Counted from the stretch's first letter, positions 45,449 to 58,050 are shown. The stretch is 64,000 nt of DNA from Harmonia axyridis (GCF_914767665.1 NC_059501.1:2172501-2236500); one strand, 5' to 3'. Translations and numbers: made by a program. Notes: a model not told the origin generated them from the letters alone.

Positions 45449-46270
45449 ACCATGTTTTTTATATTATGCACAAGGCATAATGTAATCAATAATATCATTG
45501 GTAACTGAAAGAAACTCAAAATAACAAACTGTTTCACAATAATAAATTTTTATGAATCACTACTGGTCGGAAACAAACTTTTATACAATAGTATATCAAT
45601 TCTCTGCCAATATGAATGTTATTGACAAATAAAATAGTTCATTACAACTTGGTAAAGAACCTATGTTCGCAACAATGATAATTATTACTTTGGTATAAAA
45701 AGGAAGAAGGGAGAGCGATGACTCTATTCACTTTTAGTATCGACTTTCGATGACTCATCACTGTTGTTCCCTATTTTTTTTTTGTCGTATCAATTTCCAT
45801 GTTGTTAATTTTGCTTTCGCTCCAACTCCAAGAAATATAATATTCTATTAAATGACGTTCTGCAAAATGAGAAGTAAAGAGAAATTCATCCCTTTTTCTA
45901 TTAACGAACTTCTAAATGACCGAAATGTAAAATTCAAGAAGGTAAAAGTTAGAGAAAATCATAAACCAAAATGTTGTCCAACACAGTAATACCACCGAAA
46001 AACCCCCATTCCCATTGAAATAATTAGACAAACTTCAAGAAAGCCCGAGCAACTTCCTTAAGGGTAGAAACTCAAATCCACCCTTCTCGTGACAGCCTTC
46101 TACTATAGTCCGACCACTTTATGCCAATTCGACTCGAAAACCGCCCCCGTAGGCCGCTAATGTATACATAAAAAGCGTTTTCTCGGCTAAAATGACGGCC
46201 GGAAGCTACAAATCAAGGAATCATTTCTTCCCCCTCGCGTCGAGGCGTCGGAATAGGGGTAGGAACTCAC
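45449..46270. other. Timeout intron, no repeat recognised
   Basis: AT-rich to about 46060, then GC-richer towards the exon donor at 46270. No coding or repeat signal. Confidence 0.35.
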
Positions 46271-46351
46271 CTGGCTGCACGCAATAGCCCTATTGCGTTC
46301 TCGTGCTCCCCGCACCTCAGCTGCTTCTGGATCTTAACCATCGTTTCCGAT
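46271..46351 (-). CDS. timeout: timeout (timeless-2) internal exon C
   Basis: The acceptor is the complement of ctgtaaagaaaga (AG at 46353-46352). The first base completes Lys; the exon then reads SETMVKIQKQLRCGEHENAI and GLLRAA, ending in two bases before donor GTGAGT (46270-46265). The sequence matches the MVRIQxxLxxGxxxxALxLLRxAR segment of animal TIMELESS. The 81-bp exon joins the exons at 56643 and 30134 in frame. It lies 10.3 kb downstream of one and 16.1 kb upstream of the other. Confidence 0.92.
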
Positions 46352-46473
46352 CTGTAAAGAAAGAGATAAGGGGTGAAATTCGTCGTGAATCGTGAAAATT
46401 GTTCTAAAGTGTTTGGAGGAATTTAATTTGTGGAGATAAAGGTTCCACACATGTTGGGTTATTTTGATTGAAT

Positions 46474-47000
46474 ATACACTGTGTCCGTAAAGTATGGAAC
46501 AAATTCATTGTTAGCTAAACAGACCGTTTTAAGGAATAATCCTGAAACACGTCGATTTTTTATTTTGATTTACCGTATTTTAAAATAATAATCCAATATA
46601 CGAGGTGAATTACTTTCGAGTATTGACGTCACCGTTATTTTTTTCAAATAGAACCTCCCAACCAAGCTCCTGGATCTTCTGGAGAGTCACTATCGATATG
46701 TGTGGCATTGCTTTGTCCTGATGGAACACAATTCATTTCCTATCTGGCCGCTTCTGGGCTACTGCTTCCTTCAGACAGTCCAATTGTTTACAGTAAAGTT
46801 CTAAGTAAACAGTTGTGTCGTAGAGGAGCAGCTCATAGTAGATAATTCCATGCTAATTCCAACAAAGAAACAACGAAACCTTCCTGGTCGTCAATCTTAG
46901 CTTGGTCACCTTTTCCGCCGGCTCACCACGTTTCGACCACGACCGTTTTCACTTGACGTTGTCGTAATCTTCACCTTTTGAGCAATCGAAACAGTGATTA
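46474..47000 (-). pseudogene. Mariner-type transposase fragment, third lineage
   Basis: The minus strand, in several frames, gives KGDQAKIDDQEG, then HGIIYYELLLYDTTVYLELY and CKQLDCLKEAVAQKRPDRK. IVFHQDKAMPHISIVTLQKI and QELGWEVL follow, the last containing the second catalytic Asp. The third-Asp block is missing. At the low end acactgtgtccgtaaagtat looks like a mariner terminal repeat; its partner was not found. It is unlike the other mariners here. Confidence 0.75.
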
Positions 47001-48227
47001 CCTGAATATCGGACTTGGCAATGTCCTGGATTTTGTCGGCAATTGTCCTTCCAGTGCGCGGTGCATATTTGACATAGAAATTACTGGAACGGAACCAGCA
47101 TTGGGCATGATTGGTTTTTACAATATTGAGACCATAAACACTATTTACATTTTCAGCCAGCTGGCTTGCATTTTCGCCTTTATCGAAGAAAAAATGGAAA
47201 ATATAGCTTATGTTCTCCTTTCTAGTTTCGTCCCTCTTTGACGCACGCTCGAACTAAACTGAGTCAACTAATCACAATACTATCAGGGAAGTTTTTGTGG
47301 TACGAAATCTTATGCCATCTAGTGGAACCTGATCGGACTTATATACGTGAGATATAGATACGAAAGCCATCTATTAGAAAAATAATGATTTTTACATCTA
47401 CGAAAAAAAAAGTGGTATTGCACTGGCATCTGTGCGTCAAATCCGGGATTTGAGATTGATTAAGTGACGTGTTATCTCGGAATATCACCTCCTCATGCAT
47501 TGGTACTCGAGCTCTGATTACTCTCATTGTAGAACTGACGATTCAGATTAGAGAAGACTCTTCGACGCTTCGTTACACAGACGCGTCTGAGAAACATTCA
47601 TGAGAATTCTGCACAAATGGAAGACACAGACAATACCGGCAACAACCTCTGCCTCCTCTTTTCTCCCAACACGTCGACAGTAAGTTCGTTATTGTGCGAA
47701 CCAGATGAAATTCGCGGAGGCCGGAAGAAGACGAAAGCGACAAGAGTCAGACCCTCGTTTTCTGAGTTGCTAGCCATCCTAGTCTCGATTCCCCTTAAGC
47801 GTGCCGACAATAAAACGTAATTGGTCTGGGATTCTGGGCCCATTATGCCATATAATACAATGAGAACAGATGAGAAATTATAGTTAGCTGGTTTACTTTG
47901 GGATCGTCTCAACACGTTGTCTCTTACAGGGAATGTCTGCCATTGGGCTTGAGACGTTTCGATCGCGTTCGGTATAAGTGTCATCTATGTGTTCGTATAT
48001 TGAAAATTAGGAGTTTTTTGCACTGATGATTCGTTGTTGTTTGCAATTTCTTGAGCTCATCGAGTTATAAAGAAAATTCGAAGATAGTGTCCCTAACCTA
48101 GCTGAGATGGTTTTAATATGATATTTCTCTGAATTCTATGTTAGGACGGTTGAAGTTTTACATCTTAATATTTTCTTCAATTGACTTCTTTGGTGTTACT
48201 CCTTTAAAAGACACAGTTGATGATATA
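47001..48227. other. Unassigned stretch
   Basis: No gene recognised. Opposed frames of 128 (minus) and 67 (plus) codons at 47598-47984 have no known domain. The region is moderately GC-rich at 47560-47830. Confidence 0.35.
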
Positions 48228-49526
48228 TAGGGTGTTATTTTTCGAGGTATATAACTATAAGTTGGCATTACTCTTCAAGATGGCCACCGATTTAACAGCT
48301 GTCAAGTGATTTATTCTCAGTTTGGTTTGGCAATTCATCATGAATAGACTCACGCCTGAACAACGCTTGCAAATAGTGCAATTTTATTTCGAAAATAATG
48401 GTTCTGTGCGGAATACGTATCGCGCACTACGTCCATTTTATCGTCGACAAAATCGTCCATCAGAGCAGTTAATTCGATTAACTATGGAATGTTTTCGCAC
48501 CACGTTCACTATTATTGATAACTTGCATCCCCGGAGACGTCGTACGGTGCGTACAGAAGAAGCTATTGCTGCTGTAGAGCGTAACATTGAGGAAGACCCG
48601 AATTAGTCGATCCGCCATCGAGCACAGGAATTGGATCTGTGTCCATCCACTTTATGGAAGATTTTGCGGAAGGATCTTGGTTTGCGTGCTTACAAAATCC
48701 AACTCGTGCAAGAATTGAAGCCAAACGATCATCAAGTAAGGCGTAGATTCGTGGAATGGGCCCAAAATGAGATTGCCGTTGTTCCCGATTTTCATAAGCG
48801 AATTTTGTTTAGCTATGAAGCGCACTTCTGGTTGAATGGCTATGTCAACAAACAAAACTGCCGCATTTGGAGTGAAGCTAATCCTCAAGTTTATGTCGAA
48901 ATACCGTTACATCCAGAAAAACTGACTGGTGAGCTTTATGGGCTTGTGAAATCATTGGTCCGTACTTCTTCAAAAACGATGATGGCCAGAACGTTACAGT
49001 CAATGGTGATCGGTGTAGAGCCATGATTACTAACTATTTCATTACTGAATTGAACCACCATGATGTCCAGGAGCTGTGGTTCCAACAAGACGGCGCAACA
49101 TGTCACACAGCTCGTGCCACAATCGATTTATTGAAAGAGACGTTTCGTGACCGCCTAATTTCACGTTTTGGACTTGTGAATTGGCCTCCAAGATCTCGTG
49201 ATTTAACACCGCTAGACTACTTTCTGTGAGGCTATGTAAAGTCATTGGTCTATGCGGATAAGCCACAAACCCTTGACCATTTGGAAGACAACATTCGGCG
49301 TGTTATTGCCGATATACGGCCACAAATGTTGGAAAAAGTCATCGAAAATTGGACGTCCAAATTGGACTACATCTGAGCCAGCCGTGGCGGTCATATGCCA
49401 GAAATCATATTTAAAATGTAATGCCACAAGATTATCTTGCGGATGAATAAAATTCATGTCAATCGAATAATCCATCGTTGTTGTATTGCAATTTAAAGTT
49501 CTATAACTCTAAAAAAACACCCTTTA
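48228..49526 (+). mobile_element. DD41D Tc1/mariner element E, the only copy with the full interior
   Basis: TA at 48228-48229 and 49525-49526; about 1.3 kb. The N-terminal region (MNRLTPEQRLQIVQFYFENN, 48340 on) continues through TVRTEEAIAAVERNIEEDPN to a TAG stop at 48604. LCPSTLWKILRKDLGLRAYK follows. The first catalytic block reads LFSYEAHFW, with Tyr in place of Asp. A frameshift follows LHPEKLTG, then ELWFQQDGATCHTARATIDL and DLTPLDYFL, then a TGA stop replacing Trp. It shows the ancestral layout but is inactive. Confidence 0.95.
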
Positions 49527-50983
49527 GAATACGGAGACAATATCCTGTGATTTTATAAATGATCTTAGCTTGTTTGTTGTGTTATCAGGTACATGGTTCA
49601 GGATCTTATATCCAAAATCTTCATTGTCATCCAAACTGAATTAATAATTCATCACGGCGACATGTTACGGGAACACGAAATATTGGAGCAACCTTATTAC
49701 ACGTGAACCTCAAATGTAGGTAACCTTAAAATTCTCAGATGCGATCTCAGCTAATTCACTGGAAAACGAACCAAGATATCATTAATCTGTTTTTTTTTCT
49801 TATTATTTCTAAAAAGAAATTGGAAGACCTTGAACAGTTTTTCTCTAACTCCCATAATTCTCAAGATGCTCTCAGTGACAATTAAACACCCTATTCTAAA
49901 CCGGTATATCGCTACTTTCCCTTGATGACAAACAACATTCTCCTTTGTTTACTTTCCATTATGATTCCTATGAAATGGCGTGGAAAACTTCTGTTTGACA
50001 ATGGTTATGTGGATGGCATAATTGTTGATACAATAACCAGATAGTTAATCAATATCGTATGATATTACACACTTGGAAATCGTACTTCTTTTTCTTTTTG
50101 CATTTTCACTATTCTATACTATATCAAGTTTCTAAAATATCGAAGACCATCGACACACAACCTCCATTCTAGATTTCACATTGAAACGCCTTTGAAGTGA
50201 TCCGAACATCTAAGACCTATAGCCGGATCTGCAACTAGGTTACTGCCGAGATGATACATCCTGAACCGGATATTATCGCCATTGATCTCGCCTTCCAACA
50301 AGGCCATACGTCGTCTTCTTATTGGCTCCGGTACCGAGACCAAAGAATCGCGAGCAGGCAATTGTCTCCGCGCGCCATAGAGCTGTAATAAATTGATGGA
50401 GGTGCATGAAGCCATTACCTGGAACGTCGCTCGCTTCCTATATGAGATTTCCATAAGTTACTCGATATCTGAGCCGGAGCAAGAGAGGAGGTGGTGTCCG
50501 GGATATTAGTACAATAGTTCTGGAAGGTTGGATGAAGTGAAACGACTTGTACGTGAGGATGTTCTTCGTCGGTTTTATAGATCATAGGTTACACTTCTTA
50601 AATATCGAGGTAGCTGGGGGAATTTGGTGCGCCATCTATGTTCAATTTATGTTCGAATGGAGAATGGTTTAGGTTCGGTTTGCGCTAAGGTCAAGTGTAT
50701 TTTATTTTGTTCGATACTTCGGAAACGAGAATGAGTCGAATTTCTCTTATGTTAGAGTTTTCTACATTTTATTGATGACTTCAGAAGGGTTACTGCCAAA
50801 AAAATTACTCCTTATGCTATCGTTTGACATAAAAATGGAATAGTGATATTATATGTTCACATCCAACTACACTAATTCTTGGAACTGACAAACATTGATA
50901 AAAGGTATCTCAGAAGAAAGTTTATATTTGTTTCGCTTAGTGCGTGATCGTAATGATTCCGAGGGGCGTATCTTCATAATTCA
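49527..50983. other. Unassigned stretch with a GC-richer part (50180-50480)
   Basis: No gene recognised. The 92-codon minus frame at 50176-50454 has no known domain. Confidence 0.35.
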
Positions 50984-51621
50984 TAGACGTACAACTTTGC
51001 TTTCGCCGTTTCATCCGGTATTCGAGGCAAATACTGAGAATGACCTTGGAACCATGGCTGGAATATCCCCAAGATTTTTTGCTTGTGATTATTGTTATGA
51101 ACCCATTTTTTGTCTCCAGTCACAATGCGATACAGAAATCCCTTCCGTCTTTGCCTTGCAAGCAGCTGTTCACAATAAAACAAACGCCGTTCAACATCTC
51201 TGTGCTTCAACTCATCCGGCACCCAATTTCGTTGTTTCTGAATCCTTTCCATGACTTTCAGGTATTTTGAAATGGCTTGTTGCGTCCCTCCCAGTGATCT
51301 GCCAATTCTTGTTGCGTTTGACATAAGTCTTGATCAAATGTAATACCCCCAATTTTTTGAAGCGTTGAAACCACTCTCGGCATGTTCTTTCAATAATAGC
51401 GGCCTTGTGATAGGTATTTGAGAACATTCGATGAGCCTCAGCCGCAGATTTTTTCATATTAAAGCGGATAATTAAAACCTCCTGCAAATGACGAAAATTT
51501 GGCTCGTAAGCTGACATGTTAAATCCAGAATAACTTCATGATGCCGACACAAATCGACTAATATTTCGATGGCATTATGTTTACAAAACGGAAAAACGGC
51601 GGAAGCAAAGTTGTAAACCTA
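50984..51621 (-). mobile_element. Cecropia-like mariner I, internally deleted
   Basis: TA-flanked ends are cgtacaactttgctttcgcc (50989) and the complement of gaagcaaagttgtaaaccta. The minus strand begins MSAYEPNFRHLQEVLIIRFN (51517) and continues through CREWFQRF. In another frame it gives WVPDELKHRDVERRLFYCEQ and IVTGDKKWVH, the first catalytic block. The frame then runs straight into the opposite terminus: the whole C-terminal half with the second and third Asp is deleted. Confidence 0.9.
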
Positions 51622-53379
51622 AAATAAACTTTTTTTCGACAAACGGCTTAAATTTTCATTCGATTTTTTTTATTAAACTTTCTTTTGAAACACCTTGTAT
51701 TTCGCAAAAGACAAAGGTGGAGTTGAGTTAGAGTTCTCAAAAGAAACCAGTGTCAGCTTCAACAATATCCTTATGAAATCCAGAACCGAAAAACATGCAT
51801 GATCAATAAAACCCTAAACTTCCCCAAAATAAACACGAAAAAAACACCCAACAGTTGGCATCGATTCCGCTATCCAAACCTCCCTACTACCCCAAACATA
51901 CCCCCTCCTCCCGCCACCCCTCGATCCAGCCCTGATTTCCCAGACGACAGAAAAACTCATAAATATATACGTTCGGCAGATCCGATTTTCGAATCCGTTT
52001 GCATTATGCCGACATCAAAGGGACTTCCCCGCGCGCCGAACCTCCAAACGCGCGCCATCATCGTAATCCGCTATCGGTTCACCGGTTCGACGGAAACCTA
52101 ATAAGGCGAACCTGTGAATACGGCCCTGAATCAATCCGGGATTCTCTGATCTTTTTTTTTTTTCGCCCGCTCGTACGTCGTATTTTGGAATTCGATACAA
52201 CAGGCTGCTTTTAAACGAGGCGAAGCGGGCCCCCCGAAGCGTTGTTCTTCGTTTCCGGAGGAAACGTCGATTAAGGTTCGACGCGAGGGAGTGGAGTACC
52301 CCAGGGTTCTGTCATGGAGGTAACCGTTTTCGGTCTCTCGAGAAATGAGGCGTTATTTCTTTTTTTCGTGGAGAGAAGGCTGTTTCTGAAGCGGAGTTGC
52401 TGTTGTTGATTACAACTTAAGTCGGCGATGATGGTTTGCAGTATTTCTCTCACTGCCAACAAACGCACAATGAAAACTTTTAAAGTTGGATTAATTTCAT
52501 TGGAGATAGTAGAATTGGATCAAACGTTTATAATTAATAGTAAAGAATTAGATTGTATCACCTTGCTTTGCAATCATTTGATATTGTGATCGTATTGTGA
52601 AATAAATGATGCTAATATTCAATTTGATGTTATCTTATTTTGAAAACTTTCATACGGAAAAATATCAAACGGAACCTGAGGTCAAGAATAACATTTTCTT
52701 CGTTGCTGATAAGTGTCGATCTCCCAGCTGTCCAGCAACAGAAGAAAATCCTCCAAATCGAATTTTCTTTCAGAGTATTGATAGAGACTTAGCTGGCGTG
52801 TGCTTAAGATTCGTTAGAATGAACTTGAAGTTTATGTTCGACAAAAGACATCAATGATGACAAAAACCGAAGATTTTAATGATGATCACATGGAAGGAGA
52901 GCTTATCAAAGATCCAACCCTAAATCAAACACCTTTAGAGTTGTTTAACAAAAAAATTTTCAGTTGGGAATAAAAGTGCAGGTTATTACTTAAAATCAAA
53001 AAACAACCAGGAAATATATGGAGTTCAGGATATGACAAATCAGATCCCAGAAAGAAGAAGAGAACAAAACATACAAAAAGAAAAACTATGAGCAATACCA
53101 GAACTTTAGAACAAAAAAATCTCACCATAGAGCAGAGAATAGTGGTAAAGTAATGTTGGAATTGATGAAGTGCTTGGGTAAAAATTTGGGATGAACTCTT
53201 GTACATTATGGGGAAAAAAGTTCTTCGTAGCTGAAGAAAATTCGATGCGCAGAATGTCCAAACTCCAAAAGTTGTTGTTAAAGCAACCAATCGGCATTTA
53301 TGTTCTATGCACTCCATGGTAATCTAGCTATAGTTGTTGTGTCCAACTGATTCTTATAAGGATGGAATGACCAAACACT
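51622..53379. other. Unassigned stretch with a GC-rich island (51830-52290)
   Basis: No gene firmly recognised. The plus-strand frames at 52606-52857 and around 52858-53320 look weakly protein-like (for example DHMEGELIKDPTLNQTPLEL) but match no domain I know and contain stops. Confidence 0.3.
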
Positions 53380-53660
53380 TTCACTTACATCAGCAACATT
53401 TTCGAGCGTGCATTTCGATGATGTATGAGCCTTAAGACAGATCCAGTATTTGAATTTTCCACCGTTTTTCCAATTGTACGCTGAGATTACGTCGACCATC
53501 ATCTGCCCTTAATGCACCAAACGGACTATAAAATCATTATTTTTGTAGTGAGTGGAGCAGTAAATGAATGATGTTAATGATTATGTTAAATGACTAATCT
53601 TCAACTAAACATATGACGCTTCGGATGAGAGACCTGGCAGATTTGATTTGTATCATGGAA
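53380..53660 (+). repeat. Dispersed repeat Y, copy 1
   Basis: Shares gcatttcgatgatgtatgag, then ccttaagaca, aatcattattttt and tgacgcttcggatga-type blocks with 60370-60610, and the last block with 61945-61965. Non-coding; class unknown. Confidence 0.6.
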
Positions 53661-53849
53661 AAATTTGCCACGAGTTGTCAGATGAGATCGAATAAAAAAG
53701 GAAGAAAATTAAAGCTTGCTTCTGGCAGAGCCAGAAACGACATGAAATGAGTATCAAAGCCCCTATAGAGTTTTCCAAATTTCCCACAATGGTAGACGAT
53801 CTCCTCCCAAATTTCAAACTAGTCGCAGTTCCTAAAGGCTAGTAATAGA

Positions 53850-54239
53850 CCTCTAAGAGAGCGTTTTCTCAAGGTAGAAAAAGCCTGTCGCATGTTAACA
53901 CTAGTGCCGGCTGAAGGTGGTGTATTATCCATCTTTATTTTGTCCTACATTCAGTTACTTCTTTCATCGAAAGCACCTAGTCCCATACCTCAGGCTAAAT
54001 TAAACAATGAGGAGACCAATTTTTCGGAGTTGTCAACAAATAATATCCTGCAGAGAGCTAGGTATTGGTTAGATAGAGGCAACTTCCTCCAAACATTGAA
54101 GTATATGGATCTTCTGCAAGGTACTTCACGTAGCGTAGCACGACAATGGATGAATGAAGCTAGAATTTTCCTTAAAACTCAATACGCTGCCAATACTTTG
54201 ATGGCTCATGCCGCATCCAGTGGTGAAATGTATTTGTAG
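53850..54239 (+). pseudogene. MIC60/Mitofilin C-terminal fragment
   Basis: An uninterrupted frame reads PLRERFLKVEKACRMLTLVP, then SIFILSYIQLLL, NILQRARYWLDRGNFLQTLK, ARQWMNEARIFLKTQYAANT and LMAHAASSGEMYL, then stop. This is the conserved C-terminal mitofilin domain of MICOS subunit MIC60, an inner-membrane protein that shapes crista junctions. In the known protein this is the very end. Upstream, a stop lies in frame (53812) and only a weak, frameshifted match (ACFWQSQKR near 53714) precedes it. No polypyrimidine tract marks an acceptor. An AATAAA follows at 54264. I infer a truncated retropseudogene antisense to timeout; a genuine last exon is less likely. Confidence 0.72.
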
Positions 54240-54847
54240 ATTGAGTGTATAAATTTTACATTGAATAAAATTCTACTCTACATAAAATCATTTCATATCC
54301 CTTTATAGCTTCTTTCGGAGCGATATCATACAGAAAGTACACAGATATCTAAATTTAAATGTCACTTTTCTACCTGTACCCAATCCATAACCTCAGACTG
54401 GAAACATAGAAATGATACATACTCCATTTCGCCAACAATTTTCGTTACTCTGGGGTTTTTTTATTTCGAACCAAAGACCCCCTACCAGGAAGTACAAACG
54501 AACGTGGGCCGTTCTCCTAATTAAAAGTCCGGACTGTAATAAAAACGAGTCCTTTTAATATTTCGACGTGTGTGATTCCGGCATTAGAGGGTGTCTGCCC
54601 GGATGGAAGCGGACAGAGAATTAGACTGACTCGGGTATTTTTTTCTACCCACATTCATACGGAGACCGCTACGTGCTTTTTTTTCCGCATATGTAATATC
54701 CCAATGGAGGATGAATTGAAGAAGTGAAAGAGTTGGCTATGCACTGAGGGACATCGAAAAAGATTCGAAACAAAGTACTGCAAAAAATGTGATTTTTATT
54801 TTTTGTAGAACTAATAAGTACTGGTTTTTAATGTTTGTGGATGTTTG
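54240..54847. other. Unassigned stretch
   Basis: No gene recognised; slightly GC-richer at 54470-54640. Confidence 0.35.
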
Positions 54848-55787
54848 TAAAGAGTGTTTTTTTAGAGCTATAGAACTTTAAATTTCAATAAAACAACGAT
54901 GGATTATTCCATTGACATGAATTTAATTTATCCGCAAGATAATATTGTGGCATTACATTTTAAATATGATTTCTGGCATATTACGCCACGGCTGGCTCAG
55001 ATGAAGTCCAATCTGGACGTCCAATTTTCGATGACTTTTTCCAACATATGTGGCCGTATATCGGCAATAACACGGCAAATGTTGTCTTCCAAATGATCAA
55101 GGGTTTGTGGCTTATCCGCATAGACCAATGACTTCACATAGCCCCACACAAAGTAGTCTAGCGGTGTTAAATCACAAGATCTTGGAGGCCAATTCACAGG
55201 TCCAAAACGTGAAATTAGGCGGTCACCAAACGTGTCTTTCGATAAATCGATTGTGGCACGAGCTGTGTGACATGTTGCGCCGTCTTGTTGGAACCACAGC
55301 TCCTGGACATCATGGTTGTTCAATTCAGGAATGAAAAAGTTAGTAATCATGGCTCTATACAGATCACCATTGACTGTAACGTTCTGGCCATCATCGTTTT
55401 TGAAGAAGTACGGACCAATGATTCCACCAGCCCATAAAGCGCATCAAACAGTCAGTTTTTCTGGATGTAACGGTGTTTCGACATACACTTGAGGATTAGC
55501 TTCACTCTAAATGCAGCAGTTTTGTTTGTTGACGTAGCCATTCAACCAGAAGTGCGCTTCATCGCTAAACAAAATGAAATGGACGTAGTGCGCGATACGT
55601 ATTCCGCACAGAACCATTATTTTCGAAATAAAATTGCACTATTTGCAAGCGTTGTTCAGGCGTGAGTCTATTCATGATGAATTGCCAAATCAACTGAGAA
55701 TAAATCACTTGACAGCTGTTAAATCGGTCGCCATCTTGAACAGTAATGCCAACTCAAAGTTATATACCTCGAAAAAAACACCCTTTA
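54848..55787 (-). mobile_element. DD41D Tc1/mariner element F, internally deleted
   Basis: TA at 54848-54849 and 55786-55787. The minus-strand frame 54997-55350 has ELWFQQDGATCHTARATIDL and SCDLTPLDYFVWGYVKSLVY, with the second and third Asp 41 residues apart. The common junction is at about 55575. A stop replaces Trp in the CRIWSEANP block (tctaaatgcagc), and a 2-base change near 54990 shifts the C terminus. Confidence 0.94.
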
Positions 55788-56642
55788 GATTCTGAATGAA
55801 AGTTTGAGTATTTGATGGATCAAGTAGTTTCTTGGTGGTGGAAATCCATTTAATTGATATCAAATGCCAGTTATTCTACCATTATTTTATTATGTACAAA
55901 ACAATTGTTCAGCTTTTCCACATGTCAACATTTGAATTATTCAAAATGTACAAAACCTGAAAAAGCTTCTGTGTAGGGAAACAATTGTTATTTACATATA
56001 ATGAAATAGTAGAAATGGGATAACTCGTATTCAATATCAATAGAAGTTTCAGTTTCAATTTTTGATATTCCAAAGGCAACAATATGTGTAATTTCAGTCA
56101 ATATTTATTATTAGATGTTTGGAAATGGTTTAATGTTATCTGTCTGGATTATTGATGTCAATCTAAAATTACCTATCCTTCTCTATCGAAGAGTTGATAA
56201 TATCAATGAAGAGATAAACAAGATTTGGCATGTATTCCTAATTTTCCTATATCAACTGGTAAAAATGATAGTCAACAATAAATCACAATGGAACTAATAG
56301 AACAATAGAAATAACAAGAAAGAATGGAAGAAAACCAACATTCCATTCCAAAACTTTCCAGAAATTAGTGGTTTTGATTTCAAACCATGAAAGACGAAAA
56401 ATAGACAGAAGAAAATCACGATCAGTTAAAAAGGAACTGAATTTTACCTTAAAGTATTTGGAAGTTCCCGTTTATCAACAATGTTCCGTTTTAAAATTTG
56501 ATTGTAATTTTTTATGTCTGATAATAAATAAAACACTGACAAAATACATTCATAAACTTTTGAAAGAGACCAAAATGAACATGACTCCTCGTGAGTATAT
56601 ATTTGAGATATCTCTTGTGTGATTGAATAGAAAGATACTCAC
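55788..56642. other. Timeout intron, AT-rich, no repeat recognised
   Basis: Very AT-rich with small frames lacking domains. Confidence 0.35.
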
Positions 56643-56793
56643 TTTTGTTCGTCTATAGGTACATCGGAAGTGGCGTCGAACGGAACGACATCTGTCGGAA
56701 TGTTGTTGCCTTCCAAAACTGTTGCAAGGTACTGTGAGGCTTCGTCCCACCTATTTTGCAGGCTGACTTCGAGTGGCACCTGTACAGGAGGCG
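56643..56793 (-). CDS. timeout: timeout (timeless-2) internal exon B
   Basis: A strong polypyrimidine acceptor (complement of ctgaaaaaaaaaag, AG at 56795-56794) precedes the exon. With the G left by the exon at 59839 it reads APPVQVPLEVSLQNRWDEAS, then QYLATVLEGNNIPTDVVPFD and ATSDVPIDEQ. It ends in two bases (AA) before donor GTGAGT (56642-56637). VVPFDAxSxVPxxEQ is a conserved TIMELESS motif. The 151-bp exon fits both neighbours in phase. Confidence 0.93.
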
Positions 56794-56878
56794 CTGAAAA
56801 AAAAAAGATAGATATATTAAGAAAAAGTCTAACTTGAACTTATGTAGTGAAGGGATGTTTTGGTCATAAACAAGTACA

Positions 56879-58050
56879 TAGGCGCATAACTTTGCTTCTG
56901 ATGTTTGTTTTTCGAAATTCCGAAGCTTTATTGTAAAACACTTGTTATACATTTATCATTCAAATTATTGTCTATCGCTGGCCACTACTTTCTCCCATCT
57001 TTCAGGCAGCGTAGGAATTCCGCATTGAAAAACTGGTCCTCTCTTGAAGCGATTCACGAATCGTTCTTCTAATACCGAAAGCTGGTCAGCCAGGCGTGGG
57101 TCATTGATCGAAAAATGGGGTGGATGGGGTAGGACTTCCCATTTCAATGTTTCCAAGTATGTCTTGACCACTTTTGCAACATGGGGTCGAGCATTGTCAT
57201 GCTGTAAATTTACTTTATCATGTCTCTTGTTGTATTGCGGCCTTTTGTCTCCTATTGCTCGGCTCAAACACATCAATTGCGTTCGATAACGATCCCTGTG
57301 ATTGTTTCAGTCGGTTTTAACAACTCATAATACACTATACCGAAATGGTCCCACCAAATACCGAGCATCCCCTTGGAACCGTGAATATTCGGATTGGCCG
57401 TCGACGTGGAAGCATGGTCGAGATATCCCCATTATTTTCTGCGTAATGAACCCATTTTTCGTCTCCAGTCACAATGCGATGCAGAAATCCCTTCCGTCTT
57501 TGTCTTGTAAGCAGCTGTTCACAAGCAAACAAACGCCGTTATACAACTCGCGGCTTCAACTCGTACGGCATCCAATTTCCTTGTTTCTGAATCATTCCCA
57601 TGAATTTCAGGCGTTTTGAAATGGTCCTGCCAATTCTTGTTGTGCTTGACATGAGTCTTGATCAAGTAATGCCTCCAATTCTGAATCTTCGAAAACCTTC
57701 CCTCTTCCACGGCCATGTTGGTCTTCGACGTCAAAACACCGTTCATAAAGCGTTGAAAGCACTCTTGGCACGTTCTTTCACTAATAGCGGCCTCACGATA
57801 GTTATTTGAGAGCAATTGATGAGCCTCAGCAGCAGATTTCTTCATATTAAATCAGAAAATTAAAACCTACCGCAAATAACGATAATTTAGCTCGTAGGCT
57901 GACATGTTTAATCGAGAATAACTTTAGGATGCATACACAAATCGACTAATATGTTTACGAATACCTTAGCTTATTGTATGACATCTACGAACTATTCATT
58001 TCGACTACAGCCATCTATTGCAAAACGGCGGAAGCAAAGTTGTACACCTA
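56879..58050 (-). mobile_element. Cecropia-like mariner J inside the first timeout intron
   Basis: TA at 56879-56880 and 58049-58050, with ends ggcgcataactttgcttctg and the complement of gcggaagcaaagttgtacac. The minus strand encodes KKSAAEAHQLLSNNYREAAI (57519-57845), FACEQLLTRQRRKGFLHRIV then TGDEKWVH (first Asp), and LQHDNARPHVAKVVKTYLET (second Asp). A roughly 34-bp deletion near 57115 removes the YSPDVAPSDYHLF block with the third Asp. LPERWEKVVASDRQ is near the natural end. Orientation is the same as timeout. Confidence 0.92.
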
